From NCBI GenBank assembly GCA_965659715.1, contig CBFHXE010000003.1, positions 31,626 to 95,625 on the forward strand: 64,000 nt of DNA, written 5' to 3'. Source of the DNA: CABZJG01 sp965659715. GTDB lineage: Bacteria > Pseudomonadota > Alphaproteobacteria > Rhodobacterales > Rhodobacteraceae. Each line of letters begins with the position of its first letter. The stretch's first letter is position 1. Below the pieces are notes generated by a model. The model searched no databases and was not told the origin of the DNA. It saw nothing but the letters and a program-made list of their open reading frames with translations. This document shows, in pieces, positions 51,333-61,054 of the stretch. The translations under genes were made by a program, and so were the position numbers.

Positions 51333-53060
51333 TTACAAATCCATATATTCGTGCTTTTCAGCTTTGCCGCCCGGATGGGTTACCGCGCCTTTGTAGATTT
51401 CGCCCACCTGCTGGGAATATTTCCACAGCGCCCCCGAGGCATATATGGTTTCGCGCGGACCAGCCCAGTCGGCTTTACGCTGCGCAAGTTCTTCATCGCT
51501 AAGATCAACCGAGATCGAGCCTTCGATAGCATTAAGCGTGATCACGTCACCGTCTTTAAGGAGGGCAATCGGACCGCCATGGGCGGCTTCGGGCCCGACG
51601 TGCCCAACACAAAAGCCGCGGGTGGCGCCGGAAAAGCGGCCATCGGTGATGAGCGCAACTTTTTTGCCCATCCCCTGCCCTGATAGCGCCGCAGTTGTGG
51701 CCAGCATTTCGCGCATCCCGGGCCCGCCCGAGGGGCCTTCATTGCGGATGACAAACACATCGCCTTCGTCATAATCGCGGCCCTGAACCGCCTCAAAGGC
51801 GTCCTGCTCGCATTCGAAAACCCGCGCCGGTCCGGTGAAAATCTGATGCTGCGAGGCCATGCCGGCAACCTTAACAATCGCGCCCTCTGGGGCAAGGTTG
51901 CCCTTAAGCCCCACGACACCGCCGGTTTTGGTGATCGGTGTTTTAATCGGGTAAATCACCTTGCCATCGGCTTCACGGGAAATTTTATCCAGCTCTTCGC
52001 CCATGGTTTCACCCGATGCGGTGATACAATCTTCGTGAAGCAGGCCTGCTTTGCGCAGCTCTTTCATCACCACGGGCACGCCGCCCACCTCATAAAGGTC
52101 TTTGGCCACATATTGCCCGCCCGGTTTAAGGTCGACAAAATACGGCGTATCACGGAAAATTTCGCATACATCTTCAAGATAGAAATCAATCCCCGCCTCA
52201 TGCGCAATCGCTGGCAAATGCAGACCGGCATTGGTGGATCCGCCCGTGCAGGCCACCACCCGCGCCGCATTTTCAAGCGATTTTAACGTCACCACATCGC
52301 GGGCACGGATATTTTTTTCCAAAAGTGTCATCACCGCGCGGCCGGAGGCTTCGGCATATTGATCGCGGCTTTCATAAGGCGCCGGTGCGCCAGATGAATT
52401 CATCAGCGCAAGCCCGATCGCCTCGGACACGCAAGCCATAGTATTGGCGGTAAACTGGCCGCCGCAAGCGCCCGCCGAAGGGCAGGCCACCGCTTCAAGC
52501 TTTTCCAGCTCACAGGTGCTAAGATTACCGGCCTGATGCTGGCCCACGGCCTCGAACACATCTTGAACCGTCACATCTTTGCCGTCCAGACGGCCCGGCA
52601 AAATAGAGCCGCCATAAAGAAACACAGACGGCACATTAAGCCGCACCATGGCCATCATCATCCCGGGCAGGGATTTGTCGCATCCGGCCAGACCGACCAG
52701 AGCATCATAGCAATGGCCGCGCATGGTCAATTCGACCGTATCGGCAATCGCTTCGCGGCTGGCCAGCGAGCTGCGCATGCCTTCATGGCCCATGGCAATG
52801 CCGTCGGTCACGGTGATGGTGGTAAATTCACGCGGTGTGCCCAGCGCCTGTTTGACCCCCATTTTGGCCGATTGTGCCTGACGATTGAGCGCGATGTTAC
52901 AGGGCGCTGCCTCGTTCCAACAGGTCGCAACGCCGACCAGTGGTTGATGAATTTCTTCTTCGGTCATGCCCATCGCGTAATAATAGGACCGGTGCGGCGC
53001 GCGCGCCGGGCCTTCGGTTACATGGCGACTTGGCAATTTGGCTTTGTCGAACTTGCTCAC
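51333..53060 (-). CDS. ilvD: Dihydroxyacid dehydratase
   Basis: IlvD makes the branched-chain 2-keto acids from their dihydroxy precursors with an iron-sulfur cluster. The 575-residue protein has ATCWNEAAPCN with one cluster cysteine, AGCDKSLPGMMMAM, SAGACGGQFTANTMA and the C-terminal ATTAALSGQGMGKKVALITDGRFSGATRG split by typical spacing. Length is normal. It diverges from the CPBP gene across a 222-base spacer, which should hold its promoter. Confidence 0.96.
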   Translation of the reverse strand: MSKFDKAKLPSRHVTEGPARAPHRSYYYAMGMTEEEIHQPLVGVATCWNEAAPCNIALNRQAQSAKMGVKQALGTPREFTTITVTDGIAMGHEGMRSSLASREAIADTVELTMRGHCYDALVGLAGCDKSLPGMMMAMVRLNVPSVFLYGGSILPGRLDGKDVTVQDVFEAVGQHQAGNLSTCELEKLEAVACPSAGACGGQFTANTMACVSEAIGLALMNSSGAPAPYESRDQYAEASGRAVMTLLEKNIRARDVVTLKSLENAARVVACTGGSTNAGLHLPAIAHEAGIDFYLEDVCEIFRDTPYFVDLKPGGQYVAKDLYEVGGVPVVMKELRKAGLLHEDCITASGETMGEELDKISREADGKVIYPIKTPITKTGGVVGLKGNLAPEGAIVKVAGMASQHQIFTGPARVFECEQDAFEAVQGRDYDEGDVFVIRNEGPSGGPGMREMLATTAALSGQGMGKKVALITDGRFSGATRGFCVGHVGPEAAHGGPIALLKDGDVITLNAIEGSISVDLSDEELAQRKADWAGPRETIYASGALWKYSQQVGEIYKGAVTHPGGKAEKHEYMDL

Positions 53061-53282
53061 TGGGAAACCTTTCCTGTTGGGTTTGCATGGTCATACAAAA
53101 GCCCTAGCGTCGAGACAAGCCTGATCTGACCTGCTGCTGTATCATCGCACATCAGCGCGCGACCGAAAATGCGGGCTGCATGGCTGTAAATTGACCGTGT
53201 CGCCAGATGCGTGTTGCATTCAGTGCTGCCGCGTGTCACAAATTTATATATTATTTTTAAAGATATTTTGAGGATTTTTCAC

Positions 53283-54227
53283 ATGTTTGATGATCACCCA
53301 AGAACGGCGCCAGCCGATTTTGCATCGCATATTGGCGAACGGTTTCAAATTTGGCGGATTATTATCGGCACAGCCCTGGTAAGTGTACTCTATGTGGCGC
53401 TTGTCTCCGGTTTAAGCCTTTTGGGATTTAGATTTTTTCCGGACCTTGCAGACCATATTTTTCTCTCTGATCAGGGGCTGGGTCATAGCCCTGTGGCTTT
53501 GGCCGGTTTGTTTGTAACCTTTATACCTGTTTGGATCGGGCTTGCTGTGGTGCTGCCGCTTATGCACCGGCGCACACCGCTGGCGCTTTTGGGGTCATCA
53601 CACCAGGTCAACTGGCACCACTTTTGGGTTGCTGCCAAAGTGGTCTTGATCCTGGTCCTTGCCTTTGAGATGCTTTTTCAGGTGCCGGCCTTGCTGTTCA
53701 ACCTCCCACTTTACCAGTCGCACATGCTGCTTGAGCTGCCGCAATGGGCGCTTTGGCTGCTGCCAATGCTGCTGCTTTTGTTTGTGCAAATCGGGGCTGA
53801 AGAACTGCTGTTTCGCGGCTATCTTTTGCAAATGATCCACGCCCGTGGTGGCGGCTTTTGGCTGGCAGTGGCTTTGCCATCACTATTCTTTGGATTACTG
53901 CACTTTGACCCAACAACTTTTGGACAAAACGCCTACCTAGTGGTGGCCGTTACAACCGTATTGGGAATTTTACTGTGCAAGGTAACGCTGCGCACTGGCA
54001 ACTTGGGGGCAGCATTGGGCATTCATTTTGCCAATAACCTAACAGTGATGTTTCTGCTTGGTATGGATGGCAATATGAACGGCATGGCGCTGTTTTCGAC
54101 CGAGTTTGATCTAAAATCATCCATGATGTCGGCAGCTCTAATCCTGCATATCATCGTCATGCTGGCGGTCTACCGCATTTGGACCCGCCGCATGGACAAT
54201 GCCCGCAGCTTACGCGACGTTCTTTGA
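53283..54227 (+). CDS. CPBP family intramembrane metalloprotease
   Basis: A 314-residue integral membrane protein of the CAAX protease/bacteriocin-processing family. Eight or so hydrophobic segments are seen; the conserved motifs are AEELLFRGYLLQ (EExxxR, about residue 180), FFGLLHF and GIHFANNLTVM with the metal-binding histidines. I use the ATG at 53283, preceded by GAGGA; the frame upstream does not look coding. Function could be peptide maturation or self-immunity; the neighbours give no clue. Confidence 0.9.
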   Translation: MFDDHPRTAPADFASHIGERFQIWRIIIGTALVSVLYVALVSGLSLLGFRFFPDLADHIFLSDQGLGHSPVALAGLFVTFIPVWIGLAVVLPLMHRRTPLALLGSSHQVNWHHFWVAAKVVLILVLAFEMLFQVPALLFNLPLYQSHMLLELPQWALWLLPMLLLLFVQIGAEELLFRGYLLQMIHARGGGFWLAVALPSLFFGLLHFDPTTFGQNAYLVVAVTTVLGILLCKVTLRTGNLGAALGIHFANNLTVMFLLGMDGNMNGMALFSTEFDLKSSMMSAALILHIIVMLAVYRIWTRRMDNARSLRDVL

Positions 54228-54293
54228 AAAGGCCTTGTTTGGTGGCATTTGTCTGGCTAGCATCACGTCAGCCAACCCTGACAGGAGCCAAAG

Positions 54294-55235
54294 ATGACGC
54301 CCGGAAAGCACTATCTAAGCTCGGATGAGATACGGCCCTTGGCGGCCAGATCCGATCTTTGGGGTGCGCTGTTGGTGCTGCATTGCTGGGGCGTTGTAGC
54401 CTTGGCGCTGGTGCTCTTTTCGCTTTGGCCCAACCTGCTTACTGCTGCAGTGGCCATCTTGATCATTGGATCGCGGCAACTGGGCTTCGCCATTTTAATG
54501 CATGAGGCGGCGCATAATGCGCTTTTTCGCAGCCGTGCGCTCAATCAATTTGTCGGTGACTGGCTGTGCGGTCGGCCGATCCTTGCGGATTTGGCCGAAT
54601 ATCGCCAGTACCACTTACAACATCACCGCCACACCCAAAGCGAGGATGATCCTGATTTGCGGCTGTCAAAGCCGTTTCCGACCACCCGCGTATCGCTGCG
54701 CCGCAAACTAATCCGCGATATCACCGGCCAAACCGGTCTCAAGCAAAGGGCGCAGCAAATCATGTTTGCCTTTAAAATGGCCGGCGATGTCGAGGATGGA
54801 CCCAGCTCGCAAGAGCTGGCGCAGGCCTTTTCCGGCAGCTCGCTAGGGCGGGCGGTGATTGCCAATATCGGGGTATTCGTGGTTTTTTGGGCTGTGGGCG
54901 CATGGTGGTGGTGGCTGTGTTTTTGGCTTTTGCCATTGCTGACCTGGTATCAACTTGTGCTGCGGGTGCGCAATATTGCCGAACATGGCGCTGTTGAGTT
55001 TTCTGATAATCCGCTCAAAAACGTACGCACCACCTATGCCGGGCCCCTCACCCGGCTACTGCTGGCACCCTATTGGGTCAATTACCACCTTGAGCATCAC
55101 CTGATCATGCATGTGCCCTGCCGTAACCTGCCAAAAATGCACCAGCTTATGCTGCAAAAAGGTCATGGGCCAAAGATGGAGCTGGGCCGCAACTATTGGC
55201 AGGTTCTGCTGCAGGCTTCAAGCAAACCTGCCTAA
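54294..55235 (+). CDS. Fatty acid desaturase family protein
   Basis: A di-iron membrane enzyme of 313 residues. The three histidine boxes are LMHEAAHNALF (about residue 64-74), YHLQHHRHTQ and YHLEHHLIMHVPC near the C-terminus, with four hydrophobic segments between. The order fits desaturases and related hydroxylases or ketolases. A good AGGAG precedes the ATG. Substrate could be a phospholipid acyl chain, but a carotenoid or sphingolipid role is also possible. Confidence 0.9.
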   Translation: MTPGKHYLSSDEIRPLAARSDLWGALLVLHCWGVVALALVLFSLWPNLLTAAVAILIIGSRQLGFAILMHEAAHNALFRSRALNQFVGDWLCGRPILADLAEYRQYHLQHHRHTQSEDDPDLRLSKPFPTTRVSLRRKLIRDITGQTGLKQRAQQIMFAFKMAGDVEDGPSSQELAQAFSGSSLGRAVIANIGVFVVFWAVGAWWWWLCFWLLPLLTWYQLVLRVRNIAEHGAVEFSDNPLKNVRTTYAGPLTRLLLAPYWVNYHLEHHLIMHVPCRNLPKMHQLMLQKGHGPKMELGRNYWQVLLQASSKPA

Positions 55236-55351
55236 ACGCTGCACAGCAGTTTTCATAAAACAGTTGGCAAAACTCGGCGGATCGCCGATTGCAATTTTGT
55301 CAAACTGGTCTTATTTGAGTCCAAAGCGCATCGCCATATGGGAACCAAGGC

Positions 55352-56302
55352 ATGAACTGGATCACAAACTACGTCCGCCCCCGGATTAATTCGATCTTTT
55401 CGCGGCGTGAAGTCCCGGAAAATCTGTGGTCTAAATGTAGCGGCTGCGGCACCATGCTGTTTCATCGCGAGCTGAGCGAAAATCTAAATGTGTGCACCCA
55501 ATGCGGCCATCATATGGCGATCAGCCCGCGCGAGCGGTTCACAGGGCTGTTCGATGGCGGGATATTCGTCGAGGTCGAAGTTCCAGAGCCGATCGCCGAT
55601 CCCCTGCAATTCAAGGATCAAAAGAAATACCCCGACCGGATGAAGGCGGCGCAGAAATCAACCGATGAAAAAGAGGCCATGCTGGTGGCCGAGGGCGACA
55701 TTGGACGCACCCCGATTGTGGCCGCCGCGCAGGATTTTTCCTTTATGGGCGGATCTATGGGCATGTATGTGGGCAACGCCATTATCGCCGCTGCTGAGCG
55801 CGCGGTGGAATTAAAGCGGCCTTTGGTGCTGTTTTCTGCAGCAGGCGGCGCGCGCATGCAAGAAGGCATTTTAAGCTTGATGCAGATGCCGCGCACCACG
55901 GTGGCGGTGCAAATGCTCAAAGAAGCCGGCCTGCCCTATATTGTCGTGCTGACCCATCCGACTACCGGCGGCGTTACAGCCTCTTATGCGATGCTGGGCG
56001 ATGTGCATATTGCCGAACCCAACGCCTTGATTTGTTTTGCCGGCCCACGGGTGATTGAACAGACCATTCGCGAAAAGCTGCCCGAGGGCTTTCAACGGGC
56101 CGAATACCTGCTCGATCACGGCATGCTCGACCGCGTGACCCCGCGCGGGGAGATGCGCGATGAACTGATCACCATAACCCGGATGCTGCTGGGTCTAAGC
56201 CCGGCGGTCAAGGGCGATCTGCCAAAGCCTGATGCGCCCGCGCCTTCTTCTGCAGACACCGCGCCCGAGCCCTCGGCAGAGACGGCGAAGTCCGCCCCAT
56301 GA
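55352..56302 (+). CDS. accD: Acetyl-CoA carboxylase carboxyltransferase subunit beta
   Basis: AccD with AccA moves the carboxyl group from biotin to acetyl-CoA, giving malonyl-CoA. The 316-residue protein has the N-terminal zinc ribbon CSGCGTMLFHRE and CTQCGHHM (about residues 27-51) and the crotonase-type core with DFSFMGGSMGMYVG, SAAGGARMQEGILSL and LTHPTTGGVTASYAML. The C-terminal tail is Pro/Ala-rich. It overlaps folC by ATGA, a common proteobacterial order. Confidence 0.97.
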   Translation: MNWITNYVRPRINSIFSRREVPENLWSKCSGCGTMLFHRELSENLNVCTQCGHHMAISPRERFTGLFDGGIFVEVEVPEPIADPLQFKDQKKYPDRMKAAQKSTDEKEAMLVAEGDIGRTPIVAAAQDFSFMGGSMGMYVGNAIIAAAERAVELKRPLVLFSAAGGARMQEGILSLMQMPRTTVAVQMLKEAGLPYIVVLTHPTTGGVTASYAMLGDVHIAEPNALICFAGPRVIEQTIREKLPEGFQRAEYLLDHGMLDRVTPRGEMRDELITITRMLLGLSPAVKGDLPKPDAPAPSSADTAPEPSAETAKSAP

Positions 56303-57573
56303 CAGCGGCTGGATCCGACATCATCCTTGAGCGGATGATGGCGCTGCACCCCAAAGTGATTGACCTGACATTGGACCGCGTCTGGCGGCTGCTGGCCGCT
56401 TTGGACAATCCGCAAAATACCGTACCGCCCGTGGTGCATATTGCCGGCACCAACGGCAAAGGCAGCACATTGGCCATGATCCGCGCAGGTCTTGAGGCCG
56501 CAGACAAGCGCGTGCATGCCTATACATCGCCGCATCTGGCGCGGTTTCACGAACGTATCCGGCTGGCAGGAACATTGATCACTGAGCCTGATCTGACAGC
56601 TCTGCTGGATGAATGTTATAAAGCCAACGATGGCGCGGATATTACCTATTTTGAAATCACCACCTGCGCCGCGCTGCTGGGCATGGCGCGCAGCGCGGCC
56701 GATTATACCCTGCTTGAGGTCGGACTTGGCGGCCGTCTGGATGCCACCAATGTGATCGCAAAGCCGGCGCTGAGCATCATCACGCCGGTCTCGATCGACC
56801 ACCAACAGTTTCTGGGCGAAACCCTGCCGGAAATTGCCGGTGAAAAGGCCGGCATCATTAAGCGCGGCGTGCCGCTGGTGGTGGGCCCGCAGTCCGATGC
56901 CGCGCTTGAGGTGATCGAAGCCAAGGCCAACGCACTTGGCGCGCCGCTGATCGTGCATGGCCAGCACTGGCATGTCAGCGCTGAATATGGCCGGATGATT
57001 TACCAAGACGAGCGCGGTCTTCTGGATTTGCCGCTGCCCAACCTGCCCGGGGCGCATCAGCTGCAAAATGCCGGCACCGCTATAGCGGCGCTGCGCGCGC
57101 TTGGTCAGCCCAATGAGGTGTGCGAACAGGCCATAAGCATGGCGCAATGGCCGGCGCGAATGCAGCGGCTGCGCGGCGGCCCGCTGGTTGAAACCGCACC
57201 GCAAGCCGAGCTATGGCTCGATGGCGGTCACAATCCGGCGGCGAGCAAAGCAATTGCCGCGCATCTGGCCAGCCTGCCTAAGCAGCCGACCTATTTAATC
57301 TGTGGAATGCTCAATACCAAAGATGTCGCCGGATATATGCGCCCGCTGGCCAGCGTTGCGCAGGGGCTTTATGGTGTTTCCATCCCCGGCGAGCTTAATA
57401 CGCTAAAGGCGGAAGAAACCGCTGCGTTTGCCGCCGCGCAAGGCCTTGCGGGTCAAGCGTCTGACAACTTGGAACAGGCTATCAGCCAGATTACAGCCAC
57501 AGAGCCAGCGGCGCGGATTTTAATCTGCGGCTCACTGTATCTGGCCGGTGCTGTGCTGCGCGAGCATCACTAA
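56299..57573 (+). CDS. folC: Bifunctional folylpolyglutamate/dihydrofolate synthase
   Basis: FolC adds glutamate to dihydropteroate and to reduced folates. The 424-residue protein shows the ATP-binding HIAGTNGKGSTLAMIRAG (about residues 48-65), YTSPHLARFHERIRL, LEVGLGGRLDATNV and the C-terminal WLDGGHNPAASKAIAAHL. Length fits the family. It is coupled to accD. A 362-codon frame on the opposite strand here is a shadow of this gene. Confidence 0.95.
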   Translation: MTAAGSDIILERMMALHPKVIDLTLDRVWRLLAALDNPQNTVPPVVHIAGTNGKGSTLAMIRAGLEAADKRVHAYTSPHLARFHERIRLAGTLITEPDLTALLDECYKANDGADITYFEITTCAALLGMARSAADYTLLEVGLGGRLDATNVIAKPALSIITPVSIDHQQFLGETLPEIAGEKAGIIKRGVPLVVGPQSDAALEVIEAKANALGAPLIVHGQHWHVSAEYGRMIYQDERGLLDLPLPNLPGAHQLQNAGTAIAALRALGQPNEVCEQAISMAQWPARMQRLRGGPLVETAPQAELWLDGGHNPAASKAIAAHLASLPKQPTYLICGMLNTKDVAGYMRPLASVAQGLYGVSIPGELNTLKAEETAAFAAAQGLAGQASDNLEQAISQITATEPAARILICGSLYLAGAVLREHH

Positions 57574-57606
57574 AACGCCGCCAAGCAGCCCATAAGCCTT
57601 ATGCCG

Positions 57607-58662
57607 TTACCCTGCCCAGTCTGCTGACTGCATTTCGCGCAGGCGGCTGGCGGTGCGTTCAAATTCAAACGTGCCTTCGCCTTCGACATAAAGCATTTCC
57701 GGCGCAGCGGCAGCCGAACAGATCAACCGCACGCGGGCCTCATAGAGCGTGTCGATCAGGGTGACAAACCGCTTGGCCTCATTAAAATTGCTGCGGCCCA
57801 TCTGCGGAATATCCTCGATCACCAGAACCCGCAGATGCTCGGCGATGGCCAGATAATCGGCCGGCCCAAGCGGCTGGCCGCATAGATCATAAAAGGCAAA
57901 CCGCCCGACCCCGTTAAAATAGCGCGGGATCGGCAGCTTGCGGCCTTTGACAAACAAATGAAAGCGCGCTTCTTCGCCGCCGGTCAAATCGTGCCAAATG
58001 CGATCAATTTCCTGTCTTGCTTCAGCGCCGGCCGGGGTAAAATAGACCTGCGTTCCTGCCATGCGGTTTTGCCGGTAATCGGTATTGCCCTGCATCGGGT
58101 GGATCACCAGCGCGCGCTCGAACAGCACGATAAAGGGCATGAACAACTGCCGGTTCAACCCGTTTTTATAAAGATCCTTGGGCGGCCGGTTCGAGGTTGT
58201 GATCACGGCCACCCCATGCCCGAACAGAAGCTCAAACAACCGCCCGACAATCATCGCATCGGCAATATCTTTAATCTGCATTTCATCCAGCGCCAACAGC
58301 TTTAGCCCTGTGGCAATATCTTTGGCAACCTGCGCCAGCGCATCTTTGGTGGCTGTTTTACGCGCCTCGTGCAGCGCGGTTTGGACCTCTTGCATAAAGC
58401 TGTGAAAATGCACACGGCGCACGCCATCGCTGAGGGTATCGACAAACAGATCCATTAAAAACGATTTGCCGCACCCGACACCGCCCCAGATATAAAGCCC
58501 TTTGGGCGCCGGGGCCGCTTTGCGAAAAAGACCGCGGCGCACCGGGGTAAGCACCGCCTGTTGCAACTGGTCCAGCTCCGGCAAAAGCGCTTCTTGCGCC
58601 GCATCGGCCGTGATTTTTTGCTCGGCAACCAGAGCGGTGTATCTATCTGTTACGCTGCGCAT
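57607..58662 (-). CDS. zapE: Cell division ATPase ZapE
   Basis: ZapE (AFG1-like) is an ATPase that interacts with FtsZ during constriction and resembles the mitochondrial protein LACE1. The 351-residue protein has the P-loop GLYIWGGVGCGKSFLMDLF, VHFHSFMQEVQTALHEAR, LLALDEMQIKDIADAMIVGR (Walker B) and ITTSNRPPKDLYKNGLNR. I start it at the ATG at 58662, where the family N-terminus VTDRYTALV begins; 28 upstream codons are open but not family-like. It diverges from the MFS gene. Confidence 0.93.
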   Translation of the reverse strand: MRSVTDRYTALVAEQKITADAAQEALLPELDQLQQAVLTPVRRGLFRKAAPAPKGLYIWGGVGCGKSFLMDLFVDTLSDGVRRVHFHSFMQEVQTALHEARKTATKDALAQVAKDIATGLKLLALDEMQIKDIADAMIVGRLFELLFGHGVAVITTSNRPPKDLYKNGLNRQLFMPFIVLFERALVIHPMQGNTDYRQNRMAGTQVYFTPAGAEARQEIDRIWHDLTGGEEARFHLFVKGRKLPIPRYFNGVGRFAFYDLCGQPLGPADYLAIAEHLRVLVIEDIPQMGRSNFNEAKRFVTLIDTLYEARVRLICSAAAAPEMLYVEGEGTFEFERTASRLREMQSADWAG

Positions 58663-58794
58663 ATCTGCCAAATACAGCCCAACGCCGCAGAAGAAAAGAG
58701 CGCGCTGCTCAAAACTTCCCCAGCGTAAAAATTGACCGCGCATCAAAAAGCCCTGTAGCCTTTGGGGAAAGATCCGCGGGAAAGTAAGGACGCA

Positions 58795-60033
58795 ATGTCA
58801 AAATCACCGACCATGTTCACACCCGTGCTAATCGCCAGTTGTATGATCATTTTGATCAGCTTTTTGGTGCGCGCGTCATTTGGAGTGTTTCAAATTCCCA
58901 TTGCCGAGGATTTTGGCTGGCTGCGGGTTGAATTTTCGCTGGCCATCGCCATCCAGAACCTTGCATGGGGTATCGGCCAGCCCATATTTGGCGCTTTGGC
59001 GGAAAAAATTGGCGATCGCCGTGCAATCTTTGCCGGCGGGTTGTTTTATGCAGCAGGCTTGGTCCTTTCCTCTTTTGCGGTGTCGCCAGTGGCGCATCAA
59101 TTTTACGCTCTGCTGATTGGCTTTGGGGTCGCAGGCACGGGCTTTGGCGTTATTTTAGCGGTGGTCGGCCGTGCCAGCCGCCCCGAGCATCGCTCGATGT
59201 CTTTGGCGATTGCAACCGCAGCCGGCAGCGGCGGTCAGGTGATCGGGCCGCCCTTGGCCGAATGGCTTTTGGGGCTGATGAACTGGCCATCCGTCTTTTT
59301 GCTATTTGCCGCGGCAATTCTTGGCAGCTTGCTCATCCTGCCGTTGATGCGCGCGCCGGCACTGGCCAGCAAAGACGAGATAGAGCGCTCGATGGGTGAG
59401 GTTTTGCGCCACGCTATGCGCGATCCCAGCTTTGCGATGATCTTTTTCGGGTTTTTCAGCTGCGGCTATCAGCTGGGGTTTATATCCGCCCATTTCCCGG
59501 CGATGATTACCGAAATGTGCGGCCCGCTGGCCCCCGGCAGCCCGCTGAGCAGCCTTGGCATTACCACAACCTCTGCCTTGGGCGCTTTTGCGCTGTCGGT
59601 GATCGGCATTGCCAATGTTGCGGGAACCCTTTTGGCGGGCCATCTGGGCAATAGATTTGCCAAGAAATATCTTTTATCGGCGATTTATCTGGGCCGAACT
59701 GTGATTGCTGCCGTCTTTATCATCTTGCCGATGACGCCCTTGAGCGTGCTGCTGTTTTCCGCCTCAATGGGCACGCTGTGGCTGGCCACCGTGCCGCTGA
59801 CCAGCGGGCTTATCGCGCATTTATACGGGCTTCGCTATATGGGTACGCTCTATGGCATTGTATTTTTCTCGCATCAGCTGGGCAGTTTTCTGGGGGTTTG
59901 GCTTGGCGGCCGGATGTATGACGTCTACGGCAGCTATACGGCGGTCTGGTGGGTCGGCATCGGCGTCGGCGCATTCAGCGCTTTGGTGCACCTTCCCGTG
60001 CGTGAAGGGCGGTCCGTTGCCGCCGCTGCATAG
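58795..60033 (+). CDS. MFS family transporter
   Basis: A 412-residue inner-membrane carrier with twelve hydrophobic segments. The conserved cytoplasmic loop after helix 2 reads GALAEKIGDRRAIFAGG (a form of GxxxDRxGR), with RASFGVFQIPIAEDFGW before it, which recalls the oxalate/formate and monocarboxylate group. The ATG at 58795 follows TAAGGA; a TTG 33 bases upstream is less likely. It stands alone, divergent from zapE. Substrate unknown. Confidence 0.9.
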   Translation: MSKSPTMFTPVLIASCMIILISFLVRASFGVFQIPIAEDFGWLRVEFSLAIAIQNLAWGIGQPIFGALAEKIGDRRAIFAGGLFYAAGLVLSSFAVSPVAHQFYALLIGFGVAGTGFGVILAVVGRASRPEHRSMSLAIATAAGSGGQVIGPPLAEWLLGLMNWPSVFLLFAAAILGSLLILPLMRAPALASKDEIERSMGEVLRHAMRDPSFAMIFFGFFSCGYQLGFISAHFPAMITEMCGPLAPGSPLSSLGITTTSALGAFALSVIGIANVAGTLLAGHLGNRFAKKYLLSAIYLGRTVIAAVFIILPMTPLSVLLFSASMGTLWLATVPLTSGLIAHLYGLRYMGTLYGIVFFSHQLGSFLGVWLGGRMYDVYGSYTAVWWVGIGVGAFSALVHLPVREGRSVAAAA

Positions 60034-60130
60034 GCTGCCCAAAGGGGCGATTTCAGCCGCGCCAATCCACTGCCGCGATAATGACGCAATACCGACGCGA
60101 TACTGCCCTGCCGTTTTACGGTGATCTAGG

Positions 60131-61054
60131 CTATTCAGGCGCCGCTTGCGGGATCTGATCAAGTACGGCATCGGGGTGGGTATAGGGTAGGCTATGGCCC
60201 TCATCCGGGACCACCACCTGCTCTGCATCCGGGTTCCAAGCTGCCATCTTATCCTTGCAATAAAGTGGGATAACGTCATCTGCCGCGCCCCATATGGCAA
60301 CCACCTTGGTGCCGGCAGCATGGATGCTTTGATGATCTGCTTTAGAGTGCGCCCGCAGACCATTGCGCAAAGACGACAGCACCGACGGCAGAAACCCGCG
60401 ATATTGCAATTCGCGCTGCTGCCGGTCCACCACAAAGGGCACCGCCGAGTGCAAAGCGCGTTCTTTTTCCGTCCCTTTGCGGTGGCTGCGCCCATAGCCC
60501 GCCATGAAAAGCCAATCCCCAATTCCGGGGACCATACGTATAATTTTTGCAAGCGGTCCAAGCTGATGCCCCATGCCTGCAGGTGCCACCAGCACCAAGT
60601 TTCGAACCCGCTGTGCAAAGGCCGCCGTATAGGCCGCGACGACCGCCCCGCCCATGGAATAGCCGATCAGCAGGAATTTTTCGTTTTCGCCCAGCGCGTT
60701 AAGCAATTCATCCAGATGGCTCACAAAAAATTCCCGATCCTGCGCCGCAGTCGGCCGGTCGGAAAAACCGCGCCCGTAATGGTCATAGACCAGCACCCGA
60801 TAGCCTTTGGCAACCAGCCCGTCGGCCAGCGCTTCAAAAACAAAAGACGGCGTTGTTAGCCCATGCACACAGACCGCCAGCGGCGCTGATTGCGAGCCAA
60901 AATAGCGGTAATGGGTGCGCCCATGTTTGAGGTCGATAAACGCCCCCGGCGCATCCGCGCGGGCATCATCATCCATCACCAACCGTCTGCGCTCGGCAAT
61001 ATAAGGGGCAAAGGCCACCCCTAAAACCAGCAGGCATATCAGCACCCAGATCAT
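60131..61054 (-). CDS. Alpha/beta-fold hydrolase with N-terminal membrane anchor
   Basis: A 307-residue hydrolase. Residues about 1-17 form a membrane helix (MIWVLICLLVLGVAFAP); the core has VCVHGLTTPSFVFE, the nucleophile elbow GYSMGGAV (about residue 130) and VVPDEGHSLPYTHP with the catalytic histidine. It is the last gene of a coupled operon (HAD, cyclodeaminase-like, hydrolase), overlapping the middle gene by ATGA. The substrate is not evident. Confidence 0.88.
   Translation of the reverse strand: MIWVLICLLVLGVAFAPYIAERRRLVMDDDARADAPGAFIDLKHGRTHYRYFGSQSAPLAVCVHGLTTPSFVFEALADGLVAKGYRVLVYDHYGRGFSDRPTAAQDREFFVSHLDELLNALGENEKFLLIGYSMGGAVVAAYTAAFAQRVRNLVLVAPAGMGHQLGPLAKIIRMVPGIGDWLFMAGYGRSHRKGTEKERALHSAVPFVVDRQQRELQYRGFLPSVLSSLRNGLRAHSKADHQSIHAAGTKVVAIWGAADDVIPLYCKDKMAAWNPDAEQVVVPDEGHSLPYTHPDAVLDQIPQAAPE

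Noticed and set aside
56116..57204. A 362-codon frame opposite folC
   Set aside because: It lies fully antisense to folC, which has clear FolC motifs; the translation is rich in Arg, His and Gln as expected for a shadow frame.
59821..60618. A 265-codon minus-strand frame across the MFS gene end and the hydrolase gene
   Set aside because: It runs out of frame through two well-supported genes and shows no family motif.
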